Shown: positions 28,717-37,615, counted from the first letter of the stretch. The stretch is 64,000 bases of DNA from Magnetovibrio sp. PR-2 (GCF_036689815.1 NZ_JBAHUR010000007.1:62001-126000); one strand, 5' to 3'. Numbers and translations: made by a program. The notes: generated by a model not told the origin, from the sequence alone.

Positions 28717-29079
28717 TCAGTTGGCTTTCAAGTATTCGATGATGGCTTTGCGTTCTTTTTCTTTTTTGATTTTGACCGTCATAGCCGTCGGTTTGCCGAT
28801 GAATTTTTTCGGGTTGGCAATCCATGCATCCAAGTTAGCTTCGTCCCAAACGATGTCGGAACCTTTCAAAGCTTTGTACTTTTTGAAGTCGGTTGCGCCA
28901 GCTTTTGCGCCGACGATGTTGTTCAGTGCCGGACCGACTTTGTGCTTGCCAGCTTTGACGGTGTGGCAGGTGCCGCACTTTTTCTTGAACAGTTTTTTGC
29001 CGTCCTTAGCTATGGCAGAACCGCTGGTAACCGCAACAGCTGCAGCGATGGCCAGGGCGAAGATTTTCGAGGTGTTCAT
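28717..29079 (-). CDS. Periplasmic class I cytochrome c (120 aa)
   Basis: Paralogue of the preceding gene. From the ATG at 29079 it carries a Sec signal peptide (ALAIAAAVAVTSGSAIA), the heme motif CGTCH (Cys35, Cys38, His39) and axial Met100 in KPTAMTVKI. It is Lys-rich (KDGKKLFKKKC, KKEKERK), so its surface is more basic than that of its neighbour, suggesting different partners. A predicted promoter lies upstream. The mature size (~95 residues) is at the small end of cytochrome c2 relatives. Confidence 0.9.
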   Translation of the reverse strand: MNTSKIFALAIAAAVAVTSGSAIAKDGKKLFKKKCGTCHTVKAGKHKVGPALNNIVGAKAGATDFKKYKALKGSDIVWDEANLDAWIANPKKFIGKPTAMTVKIKKEKERKAIIEYLKAN

Positions 29080-29197
29080 ATGTAGCGTCTCCAATTGCAT
29101 GTAAGTGATGCGTCCCCTTAGAAAGGTGGCGCATTTTTAGCGCATGCGCCCTTCCCATGCAACCTTCCGCAATGAGCACCATGCTGTGAACCTAAAT

Positions 29198-29226
29198 ATT
29201 ATAAATGTGAAATGTTGTGAACGCAA
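29198..29226 (-). promoter_or_regulatory. Predicted promoter for the 120-aa cytochrome c gene
   Basis: On the minus strand TTGCGT (29221-29226) is followed after exactly 17 nt by a perfect TATAAT (29198-29203), about 120 nt from the start codon. Confidence 0.5.
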
Positions 29227-29231
29227 TTGAT

Positions 29232-30407
29232 TCAATTGGGTTTCGCAAGTTCGTTCCAAATGGTGTAATCGCGCCTAAAGTCTTGCAAAGATGCCCAAAC
29301 TTCTGCGAATTCTCGATCATTTTGGACGTGTTTGCGGGCAGCTGTTTTCCACGCTTCGCCAAATTTCGCCAAGATATCCTCCGGCCAGCGGCGCATCTGA
29401 ATACCTTCCAAGGTCAGCTGTTTGAGAGCTTCAAACTGTTGTGCTTCGGCGGCTGTGAGGGCGGATGTCACGTTTTGAGCACAGAGTCCCGCAATGGCGT
29501 CTTGTTGTGTTGGGGGCAATTTCTCCCAAGTCTCTGTGTTGACGGCCAGAACAAAAGACGTGAGCGGCTGGTGCCACCCTGGGAAATAAAAATTGCGCGC
29601 AAACTGTTGAAAGCCCAAGGGGCGGTCAATGGAGGGAATGGAGTATTCAAGGCCTTGAATTTGGTCGCTTTCCAATTGGGACAAGATGTCTTCAGGTGTA
29701 CCGGGAACGGGTTTTGCGCCCAGCTCGGCGTAGACTTGGGCACCGAGCCCCTCTGCACGGATGGTCAGTTCGCTGAGGTCTTCGAGCTGTCGGACTGGGG
29801 AGCGGAACCAACCCCCGCCTTCAGCCGGCAACTGACCGCACAAGGTGACATTAAGCCCCCGTTTGAGCATCACTTTGTCCAAGAGCTCTTTGCCGCCGCC
29901 ATGATGGAACCAAGCCAAATATTCCGTGCTGTTGGGGCCAAATGGGATGGCTGTAAACAGCTGCAAGGCATTGGAAGATGCGTCGAGCTCTTGCGGCGTG
30001 GCGAAAATGGCGTCGACGGCTCCAGACGTCAGGGCATTCAGCACCTCACCTTCGCCATGAACGCTATGGGAATCGATTAAGGACAAACCCAATTTCCCAT
30101 TTGTGACAGTGGGAAGGGCGTGTTGAAGATGAAGCACCAAGTCCCCCAAAACGGGTGTTTGAGGGGGGTAGGGGCTCATGACCTGAAGGCGGTTCTCTTC
30201 CAAAACCGGAGGGGTGGGCGCGGGGGATGCGGCTGGTGCGGGTCCGGAAATTGTATCGGGTCCGTCGATGTTGAGCTGTTCTGCGCCGTCTACGTTTGGG
30301 GCCTCGCTTTGATTGCGGGCCTTTTCCAAACTGGGCGCAACATAGGTTGTCGCAGCCATAATGCCGAAAACGATGCCGATGATGATGCCGATGATGGTGT
30401 TGCGCAT
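29232..30407 (-). CDS. TRAP-type (DctP-like) solute-binding protein, orphan
   Basis: From the ATG at 30407 (upstream GGCAGGCAAA) the 391-aa protein begins with a membrane helix (RNTIIGIIIGIVFGIMAATTY) that may be an uncleaved anchor, then a Pro/Ala-rich spacer, then a DctP-type binding domain (from ~residue 75) with LGAQVYAELGAKPVPGTPED and IQGLEYSIPSIDRPLGFQQF, the usual ligand-contact region. Such proteins feed TRAP permeases DctQ/DctM, but no permease gene is nearby. It may deliver ligand to a distant permease or to a sensor. Confidence 0.8.
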   Translation of the reverse strand: MRNTIIGIIIGIVFGIMAATTYVAPSLEKARNQSEAPNVDGAEQLNIDGPDTISGPAPAASPAPTPPVLEENRLQVMSPYPPQTPVLGDLVLHLQHALPTVTNGKLGLSLIDSHSVHGEGEVLNALTSGAVDAIFATPQELDASSNALQLFTAIPFGPNSTEYLAWFHHGGGKELLDKVMLKRGLNVTLCGQLPAEGGGWFRSPVRQLEDLSELTIRAEGLGAQVYAELGAKPVPGTPEDILSQLESDQIQGLEYSIPSIDRPLGFQQFARNFYFPGWHQPLTSFVLAVNTETWEKLPPTQQDAIAGLCAQNVTSALTAAEAQQFEALKQLTLEGIQMRRWPEDILAKFGEAWKTAARKHVQNDREFAEVWASLQDFRRDYTIWNELAKPN

Positions 30408-30685
30408 TTTGCCTGCCACCCTTGCCCCTTTGTGCGGGAGGATAGCAGTGCCTCTTTCCCCTGGAAAGCGAAGACTGCCCTCCACAAGCTGCAAGGACGG
30501 CTCAGTTTGCTTTATGGTAAATAATACTGTACTTTTGGGTAGAATTTGGCGGTTGAAAGCCGCAAAAGGCGTTGAGGGGGAGACTTCGCCGTCCCGATCT
30601 TTGCATGCTTATGCGATCAACCCTTTCCGCCGCCCGTTAGTGCGCTACGTGGTGTGGCGTCACGTTTGAGCAAAGGACCTAAAGA

Positions 30686-31006
30686 ATGGCAGAGCCCGAT
30701 CGCGCCCTTGTCGCCCGTGAGCAGCAGCTCCAAGAAGCTCTGAAATCACTTTCCGATCAGCACGGAGACCAAAGCGAAACTGTGGCTTTGATCCGCGATC
30801 GCTTGGAAGCGGTGCAAAAAGAAATCGAGGAGCAAAAAAACGTAGATACCGACAGCGAAGCCTACACAGGTAACATTGTTGAGAGTTTGGGCGCCCCGAG
30901 CATTCACGACAGTGCGTTGATGTACGTCTTGTTGGGGGGCACACTGATCTTTGCCTTTGGCGGGATGTCGACCATGTTTGTCTTGATGTTGGCCGCCAAA
31001 TGGTAG
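30686..31006 (+). CDS. Small protein with coiled coil and C-terminal membrane helix
   Basis: No family recognised. The 106-aa protein has a charged helical N-terminus (residues ~5-55, heptad-like LVAREQQLQEALKSLSDQ and LIRDRLEAVQKEIEEQK) and one C-terminal transmembrane helix (MYVLLGGTLIFAFGGMSTMF). This suggests a tail-anchored inner-membrane protein with a cytoplasmic coiled coil. The ATG is preceded by AAAGGACCTAAAGA. A strong terminator follows at once, so it forms a single-gene transcript. Confidence 0.65.
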   Translation: MAEPDRALVAREQQLQEALKSLSDQHGDQSETVALIRDRLEAVQKEIEEQKNVDTDSEAYTGNIVESLGAPSIHDSALMYVLLGGTLIFAFGGMSTMFVLMLAAKW

Positions 31007-31026
31007 CCGATTTGCTCTAGAGAAAT

Positions 31027-31054
31027 AAGCCGGGGGCTGTCCCCGGCTTTTTTT
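31027..31054 (+). terminator. Terminator after the 106-aa gene
   Basis: AAGCCGGGG (31027-31035) pairs with CCCCGGCTT (31041-31049), followed by a run of T to 31054. It also ends against the convergent receiver gene. Confidence 0.85.
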
Positions 31055-31421
31055 ATGGGCGCTCTAGGGCAGCACTTACGGCTTCGGTTAGAAGAACGAG
31101 GTCAATGGGTTTGAGCAGCGCGGAGACATGCCCGTCGTGTCTCATATCCGGGGTGATCTCATGGTCGGCATGCACCGACATGATGAGGACAGGGGTCATG
31201 ATGGTGGCGGGATTGGCCCTGATTTTTGCATAGGTCTCTTGCCCGGACATTGTGGGCATGGCTAAGTCGAGGATGATTAATTGTGGTGTTTCTTCCGCAA
31301 TCAGCTCCAGCCCCCTTCGGCCACTATCGGCACAGCGCAAATCGTGTCCGCTGGCGCCCAAAAAAGCGCGAACGATTTCATGAATGTCCAAGTCATCATC
31401 GATTAACAATAAATTTGCCAT
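31053..31421 (-). CDS. Stand-alone CheY-like receiver protein
   Basis: The 122-aa protein is one receiver domain with no output. It has the acidic pocket LLLIDDDLDIHEI (Asp8-Asp10), the phosphoacceptor in LIILDLAMPTMSG, the Ser/Thr position in PVLIMSVHA and the Lys in LLKPIDL. All key residues are present, so it should be phosphorylatable. It could act as a phosphate sink or as an Hpt partner. The kinase is not in the window. Its stop falls within the T-run of the facing terminator. Confidence 0.9.
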   Translation of the reverse strand: MANLLLIDDDLDIHEIVRAFLGASGHDLRCADSGRRGLELIAEETPQLIILDLAMPTMSGQETYAKIRANPATIMTPVLIMSVHADHEITPDMRHDGHVSALLKPIDLVLLTEAVSAALERP

Positions 31422-31588
31422 GTCTTAATCAGTCCGTGCAAAACTATTGGTGGTCGGAAATAAATCTGCACGTGTATACCATGTTCGGGGCACAAGAAGA
31501 ACCATAAGTGATGGCTGGTAATTCTCCCCAATGGGGTGCAAAATGATGAGGGAGCTATAGACAATGATGATTATGCCAGGGGTGATGT

Positions 31589-33439
31589 GTGGCACGTAAC
31601 GGTTGGTCCAAGAGTACCTTTGAAGTTCTGGCAAAGGGCTCAAAGCGATGGAAGATCGAAATGGCTTCTCCGCGCCGCAGCGAAGCCATGGAATTTGCCG
31701 AAAAATTATTGACCTTGTCCAAACACGAAGGTGTCCGCGTTACTGAATTGCGCGACACCTGGACACAAGAACGAATTATCTTTGAACACATTACGGGCAC
31801 GCAACTTCAACCTCTGAAAATCGTTCAAGAGAGCGAGGCCGAGTTTTGCAAAAGCTTGGCCGACTACTATCGCTTGCCAGCTCGTCTCACCATGGGGCGC
31901 ATCATGCGCGCGTACTTGGACCAGCATTCGCTCACCATGGCTGAGCTGTTGTTCAACGCGGGGCATTTGTTGGCGTTGGACCGGATGGATCGCTTTTTTC
32001 CGTCGGTGCTTCAGCACGGCGCCCAACTTCAGGCAAAATTGACCGGCCAAACGAAAACGGAACGCCAAGACAAGCTGTTTGTGGTGTTCAACAAGGTTTT
32101 AGACCGTGCCCGAAACAGCGACAATGTGTTGGTGTTGTCCGAAGTTTTGGCTGAGGACGGTATCGACCAGCTGTTAGAGGTCGTCGCACGCGATTATGAC
32201 GTCCAACAAACGGAACGGGTCGTGTGCGGGACGATGGCAAATCACTTGGAAGGCTGCGGCTGGCGAGAGAAGCTTGCGCGCGCCATTTCCATAGCTGAAG
32301 GCGCGCAAAGTGAAGAAGGACGCGCCCAAAGTGACGCCTTCATCGCCGAGATTTTGGATGGCAAACAAGTCATCGAAGAGGTGTTTGGTGGGTTTACTGA
32401 TCCAATTCACGCTTGGACAACGTACGTCACGATTTCTTGCGGACGTTTCGACAAAGTGCCGACCTATATGTCCCCTGACTTGGGCCGTTTGAGTGCTTTG
32501 TTCGCGCACCGCGACCTGCCCGAAACCCGCACCGTTTTGATGCAGCGCATTGCCCGGGGGCTGTCCAGCACGCAAGCCCTTTCTAAAAACACCCGGGAAG
32601 AAAACCGCGTGTCCTTTTTGGGGTTGGTGCGCGATTTGATTGAACCGACAGGCATTGTCGGCGGTCCGGTTATGGTTGAGGCCGTTGTGCTGCGGGCCAA
32701 AACCTTGCTCGGGGAGCATGGCGAGGATCTGCCCATCGACACAGCCATCCGCCAAGCCATGTATCTGATGCCTAGCCAGGCCGCCCGTCTTGGCGTTTTG
32801 TTGGATCTGAGCGCGACCGAAACGGGACAGCGTTATGAACAAACGGTGTTGCAACAACTTGCTCACTTGCTCGACAATCTGGGCTCGTTGGTGGACTTGT
32901 TTCCCATTGACGTGTTGGATCACGAACGCGACGCAGGGTTGTCCGCTTTGCGGGAACGGTTGGGAATGAGCCAGCTCCACGAAGATTTACGGGCTACGGT
33001 GGAAAGTTCCTTACACCGCATGACAAAACCCAACGGTATGGAATCTAAAACCGAAGAGCCAGCCAAGGAGGATACCGTGCAAGCGAAAGACGGCGAACTT
33101 GTTTTGCAAGCCGGGGATGTCTTGTTTGCCGAAGGCGAAGAGGGCGATGCGGCGTACTATGTGATGGAAGGGCGTTGCGAAGTGATGCGCACCATCGATG
33201 GACACCCTCAAAGCCTAGCGGTGGTCGGAAAAGGCGAGATTGTGGGCGAGATGGCCTTGATCGACAAACAACCGCGCATGGCCACGGTTCGCGCGTTGGA
33301 AGACAGTAAATTCTTATCGATCTCAGCTGGCAGTCTTCAAGGGCGCATGGACAAGCTCGCCAAAGATGATCAAGTGCTTCATTACCTGATTAAAACTTTG
33401 GTTCGCCGCTTGCGCGGATTGGCGCGGAGTACGGAATAA
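31589..33439 (+). CDS. Cyclic-nucleotide-binding domain protein, 616 aa
   Basis: The C-terminal part (~residues 500-600) is a CAP-like cNMP-binding domain: VLQAGDVLFAEGEEGDAAYY, then VVGKGEIVGEMALIDKQPRM, the phosphate-binding cassette with Arg. The first ~490 residues are helical and unknown to me; there are no membrane segments and no DNA-binding HTH after the cNMP domain, so it is not a CRP-type regulator. The start is GTG at 31589, with CAGGGGTGAT upstream. Its stop lies 2 nt from that of the convergent radical SAM gene. It may be a cAMP- or c-di-GMP-responsive regulatory protein. Confidence 0.75.
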   Translation: MARNGWSKSTFEVLAKGSKRWKIEMASPRRSEAMEFAEKLLTLSKHEGVRVTELRDTWTQERIIFEHITGTQLQPLKIVQESEAEFCKSLADYYRLPARLTMGRIMRAYLDQHSLTMAELLFNAGHLLALDRMDRFFPSVLQHGAQLQAKLTGQTKTERQDKLFVVFNKVLDRARNSDNVLVLSEVLAEDGIDQLLEVVARDYDVQQTERVVCGTMANHLEGCGWREKLARAISIAEGAQSEEGRAQSDAFIAEILDGKQVIEEVFGGFTDPIHAWTTYVTISCGRFDKVPTYMSPDLGRLSALFAHRDLPETRTVLMQRIARGLSSTQALSKNTREENRVSFLGLVRDLIEPTGIVGGPVMVEAVVLRAKTLLGEHGEDLPIDTAIRQAMYLMPSQAARLGVLLDLSATETGQRYEQTVLQQLAHLLDNLGSLVDLFPIDVLDHERDAGLSALRERLGMSQLHEDLRATVESSLHRMTKPNGMESKTEEPAKEDTVQAKDGELVLQAGDVLFAEGEEGDAAYYVMEGRCEVMRTIDGHPQSLAVVGKGEIVGEMALIDKQPRMATVRALEDSKFLSISAGSLQGRMDKLAKDDQVLHYLIKTLVRRLRGLARSTE

Positions 33440-33441
33440 GT

Positions 33442-36123
33442 CTAGACCGTCCAGTGCGGCACCATGATTGCGGAAGGCATGAAAGCGTCTGTGGGCTTAA
33501 TCTCGTCCAACTTGGCTTTGACGTCTTCAAATGTCGGAATGGCATTGGTGTTTTCCAAGGGCGGGAGATCATCCTCACCATAAACAATGATGATGTGGTT
33601 GCGCGGGGTGCCGAAATGAGACCCTCTTGGGCTGATTTTGTCAAAGACTTCGATCTGTAAATACTCGGCCATTGGGTGAATGACGTCGCTCGGCAGGCCT
33701 TTGGCGCTGTCATAGTTCAAGACCTTCGAGTTACAGGTCGAACGCTCTGCATATACTTTCTTCAGGCCAAACCGTTCGGTCTGATCATGTATAGGTGTCC
33801 CTTTTTTAAGCACGTAACCGCTAGAGAGAACTTTGTCTGTGACGTTGGCGTGTTCATAAAGAAACGCGATGGTTTCATCCAATTCTGCGCGTGTCTCTGA
33901 TGGGAAGCCGACGATGATGAACAGGTGGTTGCGAATGTTTGCTTTATGCGCCCGGTTCAAGGTGTTGGATGAACTTTCGACCGTATTGCCTTTGTCCATC
34001 AGCTCCAACAATCTTTCCGATCCGGATTCCAACCCCCAATAGACGCATCGACATCCAGATTCGTACATCAAGTCTAAAATCTCTTGGGTGAAGTCGGGCG
34101 TGGGTTTGGCCAGGGCGTAATAACGGACATCTAAGCCGCGCTTTAAAATTTCATTGCCGATTTTTTGGAAGCGTTTTGCCGAAATCATTTCATCGACAAA
34201 GGTGAAGTGCTTCACGCCGTTGTGTTTGACGTGATACTCAATTTCATCCACACAGCGCACAATAGACTGGGTTTTGTAGGTTCCGGCATAACTGGCGAAA
34301 TGATCGCAGAACGTACAACGGCGCCAATAACACCCCCGCGAACTGATCAGCGGAACCACCGCAGCAGGTGTGAAGTGCCCGTTCATGTCGTAATCGCTAA
34401 AGTCGGCGAAGGGCTGGTCTTCGTAGTTCATTTTTTCCAGGCTTTGCCCAACTTCGACAGAGCCCGTTTCTGGATTAAAGCGTGCGAGACCGGTGACCAG
34501 GGCATAGGCTTCATCGTCGCGTTCGATGGTTTGCAGAAGCTCTAAATAGCCCATTTCACCTTCGTGCAAGATCACGTGATCGACGTATTCGCGGGTGAGG
34601 AAATCTTCCAAATTCACTTCATTGAAGAAGCCGCCGCCAAAAACTGTCAGCACATCGGGACGGATCAGCTTAATGGTTTTCGCCAACAGGGCTGCGAACC
34701 AAAATTGTTCGGTAAACATCACCGACATCGCCACGACCTTTGGCGCTTTGCTGAGGATATGGCGGGCAAACTGATCAACGTACCAAGGTGTCGGTCCATC
34801 ACTTTCAAAGATACGCTGACATTGATCGTTGTAATAATTGCCCAACAGGTTTTCGAAGCGCGAAAAGGTTTCCGCTAGCGGATTGTGGACGGAATTGTCA
34901 AAAAACTCTTCCCCACCTTCGGTGAACAGTTTTGCAGCTTTGAGGAATGCTTCGGTCTCATCATAAGTGAAGGCCGCCGTGCCATTACGTTGCCCACTCA
35001 CCACGGCGGCGTACCAATCCGTATTCAAATCCAATCCAAGCACGCGAAAATTGCTCTTTGCTTCGACACTGGACTTGATCAAGGCCGGGCCTAAGGGCAG
35101 AGACGGGAAGGTGGCGATGGCGTTGACAATTGTGCTGAGTTTCTCATCTAGAGCGACGTGTTCGAGCTTTTCGCGAGCGGGCAAGTCGTCATACAGCGGG
35201 TGAAGAAAGTCGAACCATTGGGCCTGATAGTCAGGGACAGTTTCAACTGCCCGTTTATACAGCGTCTGCGCGTCTTTCCGGTGGCCTTGAGATACCAAGG
35301 CGTTGATCTTGCCATGCCAAGCCGCCAAAGCGTTTGGGGCGTGCTTTAAGGCCTGATCGTAGTGGTCGATGGCTTCGTTATATTGGCCTAAATCCGTAAA
35401 GATATGCCCCATGCGGACCAAGACGTCGGGTGCCGGGCCTCGTTTTAAGAGTTGGCTATAGAGTTTCAGGGCGTCTTGGTTCTGCCCCGTGCGGCGAAGG
35501 GTGTGCGCGTAAAACAGTTGGGCTTGTGGGGCGTTTTGCAAAACCCTGACAGCCTCTTGAGCCGTACTCAATGCCTGCTCTCTATAGCCTTTCGCAAACC
35601 AAGTGGACGTCAGCGTTTGAAAGGCGGAAAAAAAAGTCGGGGTCAATTTGAGCGCGTGTTCAGCTGTACTTTGTGCACCGTCTAGATCCCCCAGCTTTTC
35701 CATGGCTTGGGCCATGATGTCGAGAGCTTGGGGATTGTTCTTGACCAAAGCGATAGAGCGGCTGGCCGCGCTTTGGGCATTGGCAAAGTCATGTTGAGCC
35801 AAAAAGGCCTGAGCCAAAATGAAGTAAATATAGGCTTGGTCGTCTTTGGTGGGTTTTTTTCGCACTTTTCCGCCTTGGGTGCGGGCGGGGCCAATGACCT
35901 TCCAGCAACTGCTGGATGCTTTTTTGCCTTCCCCATCGCGAAAAAATGACAAGGCAGCCTCTAAATCCGTCAAGCTGATGCGGCTTTGGGACGCTTGCTT
36001 GGGCGCGGCTGGAGCTTGAACCGTGGGTTGGTGGGCTTTTGGATTCAGGGGCATCTCTTGGTCCATTCGACTGGCGCGGGTGAAGGCAGCGAGGATGTTG
36101 CAGGCAAACGGCACCCTCAACAT
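33442..36123 (-). CDS. TPR-B12-binding-radical SAM protein, ~890 aa
   Basis: The N-terminal ~280 residues are TPR repeats (for example HTLRRTGQNQDALKLYSQLL and LGQYNEAIDHYDQALKHAPN). A cobalamin-binding-like Rossmann region follows (VVAMSVMFTEQFWFAALLAK, LTVFGGGFFNEVN, residues ~465-550), then a radical SAM domain with SSRGCYWRRCTFCDHF, a C-x4-C-x2-C cluster, and CVYWGLESGSERLLELMDKG. The start is uncertain: a TTG at 36144, ATG at 36123, 36066 or 36054; none has a strong ribosome site. Substrate unknown; B12 radical SAM enzymes often methylate or rearrange unactivated carbons. Confidence 0.85.
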   Translation of the reverse strand: MLRVPFACNILAAFTRASRMDQEMPLNPKAHQPTVQAPAAPKQASQSRISLTDLEAALSFFRDGEGKKASSSCWKVIGPARTQGGKVRKKPTKDDQAYIYFILAQAFLAQHDFANAQSAASRSIALVKNNPQALDIMAQAMEKLGDLDGAQSTAEHALKLTPTFFSAFQTLTSTWFAKGYREQALSTAQEAVRVLQNAPQAQLFYAHTLRRTGQNQDALKLYSQLLKRGPAPDVLVRMGHIFTDLGQYNEAIDHYDQALKHAPNALAAWHGKINALVSQGHRKDAQTLYKRAVETVPDYQAQWFDFLHPLYDDLPAREKLEHVALDEKLSTIVNAIATFPSLPLGPALIKSSVEAKSNFRVLGLDLNTDWYAAVVSGQRNGTAAFTYDETEAFLKAAKLFTEGGEEFFDNSVHNPLAETFSRFENLLGNYYNDQCQRIFESDGPTPWYVDQFARHILSKAPKVVAMSVMFTEQFWFAALLAKTIKLIRPDVLTVFGGGFFNEVNLEDFLTREYVDHVILHEGEMGYLELLQTIERDDEAYALVTGLARFNPETGSVEVGQSLEKMNYEDQPFADFSDYDMNGHFTPAAVVPLISSRGCYWRRCTFCDHFASYAGTYKTQSIVRCVDEIEYHVKHNGVKHFTFVDEMISAKRFQKIGNEILKRGLDVRYYALAKPTPDFTQEILDLMYESGCRCVYWGLESGSERLLELMDKGNTVESSSNTLNRAHKANIRNHLFIIVGFPSETRAELDETIAFLYEHANVTDKVLSSGYVLKKGTPIHDQTERFGLKKVYAERSTCNSKVLNYDSAKGLPSDVIHPMAEYLQIEVFDKISPRGSHFGTPRNHIIIVYGEDDLPPLENTNAIPTFEDVKAKLDEIKPTDAFMPSAIMVPHWTV

Positions 36124-36271
36124 TCTTAAAGGACACAATAGCAAGTCTTTCCGCCGGGATTAACCCTTTTCAGTGTAGGGTTGCCTAAGCTCACCTTGTC
36201 GAACGGCGAACAGAGAGGGCGAACATAAATACCCAGGTGCAGGAAGATCGCGATATCATCGAATTGTTCGA

Positions 36272-36841
36272 TTATAGCCCGAGCATTTTCGAAACTTCAT
36301 CATCGTCGACGACGCCATCGGCCAGATCTTCTGGGGTAATTTGGTCGGATTCCCGACGTGACATGCCAATCTTGAACGGGTCGTGTTGGCGGCGGCGGTC
36401 TGGGCCGACGAAGGTTTCGGCGATGATGAAGGCGCGTGGGTTCATGATGACCGAACAAATTCGCGAATAAAGTGTTTCCGCAGACACGGGCTTGGCCAGG
36501 TATTCTGTAATGCCAGCGTCGCGTGCTTCGGTGACTTGCCCCACTTGGGTATGCGCCGTCAAAAAGATGATGGAGGTCATGCGCGCTGGGTTGTTTTCGT
36601 CCAGGCGGATACGATTGGCAATCTCGATGCCGGAAATTTCGCCGACGTCCCATTCACAGATAAAGATGTCGGGAGCGCTGTCAGAGAGCTTTTTCAGGGC
36701 TTCTTCGCCGTCGTTGGTTTTGCGCAGGCTCTTGACCCCCAGTGTACGCAGCATGGAAGCTACCATTGAGCACATGTTGACGTCGTTGTCACACACCAAG
36801 AAAGACAGGTCTTCGATATTGAAGCTTGGGAGATCAGCCAT
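36272..36841 (-). CDS. Receiver protein with Glu at the phosphorylation site and GPDRR tail
   Basis: A 189-aa protein: receiver domain (~10-130) plus a polar tail. The pocket is FLVCDND (Asp18, Asn19) and the phosphoacceptor position is Glu63 in DIFICEWDVGEISG, aligned with the usual D-x-x-M-P-x-M-D-G. The Thr (FLTAH) and Lys (LAKPVS) are kept. Glu often mimics phospho-Asp, so the domain may be locked on. The tail has FVGPDRRRQHDPF, also seen in the receiver at 58.5 kb. The gene follows the pseudo-Hpt gene after 4 nt, forming an operon. Confidence 0.82.
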   Translation of the reverse strand: MADLPSFNIEDLSFLVCDNDVNMCSMVASMLRTLGVKSLRKTNDGEEALKKLSDSAPDIFICEWDVGEISGIEIANRIRLDENNPARMTSIIFLTAHTQVGQVTEARDAGITEYLAKPVSAETLYSRICSVIMNPRAFIIAETFVGPDRRRQHDPFKIGMSRRESDQITPEDLADGVVDDDEVSKMLGL

Positions 36842-36845
36842 CTGA

Positions 36846-37553
36846 TTACTCCGCCTTCTTATCACCGGCGATTTTAGACGCGACGCGTTCTAAGCCGACC
36901 AACAAAGCGCCCCAATCCTCTTCGTTGGCATCGCCTTTGATGTCTTTGGCGATAACATACTTCATGGTCGATAAATGGGTTTCGACGGCTGTATTGACAG
37001 TGGTGTTATAAAAATCAAGTTCGTAAAGCATATTGCACAAGTGGTCACATACGTTCGTGATGAGTTGATACCCAAATGTTCCACCCCGGCCTTTGAGACG
37101 ATAAGAGATCTTATAGAGAGCTTTGATGTGCTCTTCTGCTTCGTTGGCGGGGATGTTACGCCCGAGCAGTGCCCCCATGGCATGAAAGTCTTCTTGCGCC
37201 CAAGCCGGAAATTTACCCGCTTGCGCATCGACAACTTTTTGCGCTTCAGCCAATAATTGTGGCGTCACCAAATTTTCGCCACTGCGTTTGACCTTTTTCA
37301 AGAGATCGTGAGATGGCTTCAACGTGACCTTGCGGATACATTGGGCCATGCCGTTTTTGGCCGCGCCAATGGCCGCACCTTCGTTGGGAAAATCCGTTTC
37401 ATAAAGTTCGATTTCCAGCCCACCGATTTTGCGCCCAACGGTGTCAGAGGCTTTCGCGACAATGACCTTCCAAAACACGTTGGCCAAGTCGAGTGTCTCA
37501 AAACCTTTAAAGTGATCGCCATCCTTCGCGGAGGCCGTTTTTATGACGTACAT
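36846..37553 (-). CDS. Hpt-like protein with Tyr in place of the phosphoacceptor His
   Basis: A 235-aa soluble protein. The second half (~residues 138-205) resembles an Hpt helical bundle: ALYKISYRLKGRGGTFGYQL aligns with the A-H-x-L-K-G-x-x-G-x-x-G pattern, but Tyr151 sits where the phosphoacceptor His should be. The first ~80 residues are a separate, unrecognised domain. If the alignment is right it binds receivers without transferring phosphate. It is the first gene of a two-gene unit with the Glu-type receiver. The Hpt relation is inferred from this motif and helix pattern. Confidence 0.6.
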   Translation of the reverse strand: MYVIKTASAKDGDHFKGFETLDLANVFWKVIVAKASDTVGRKIGGLEIELYETDFPNEGAAIGAAKNGMAQCIRKVTLKPSHDLLKKVKRSGENLVTPQLLAEAQKVVDAQAGKFPAWAQEDFHAMGALLGRNIPANEAEEHIKALYKISYRLKGRGGTFGYQLITNVCDHLCNMLYELDFYNTTVNTAVETHLSTMKYVIAKDIKGDANEEDWGALLVGLERVASKIAGDKKAE

Positions 37554-37615
37554 TACTTTATTTGCCTATGGACACGCTTAGATACCAAGCCACTCATCAT
37601 TGCCAGTGCACTTAT

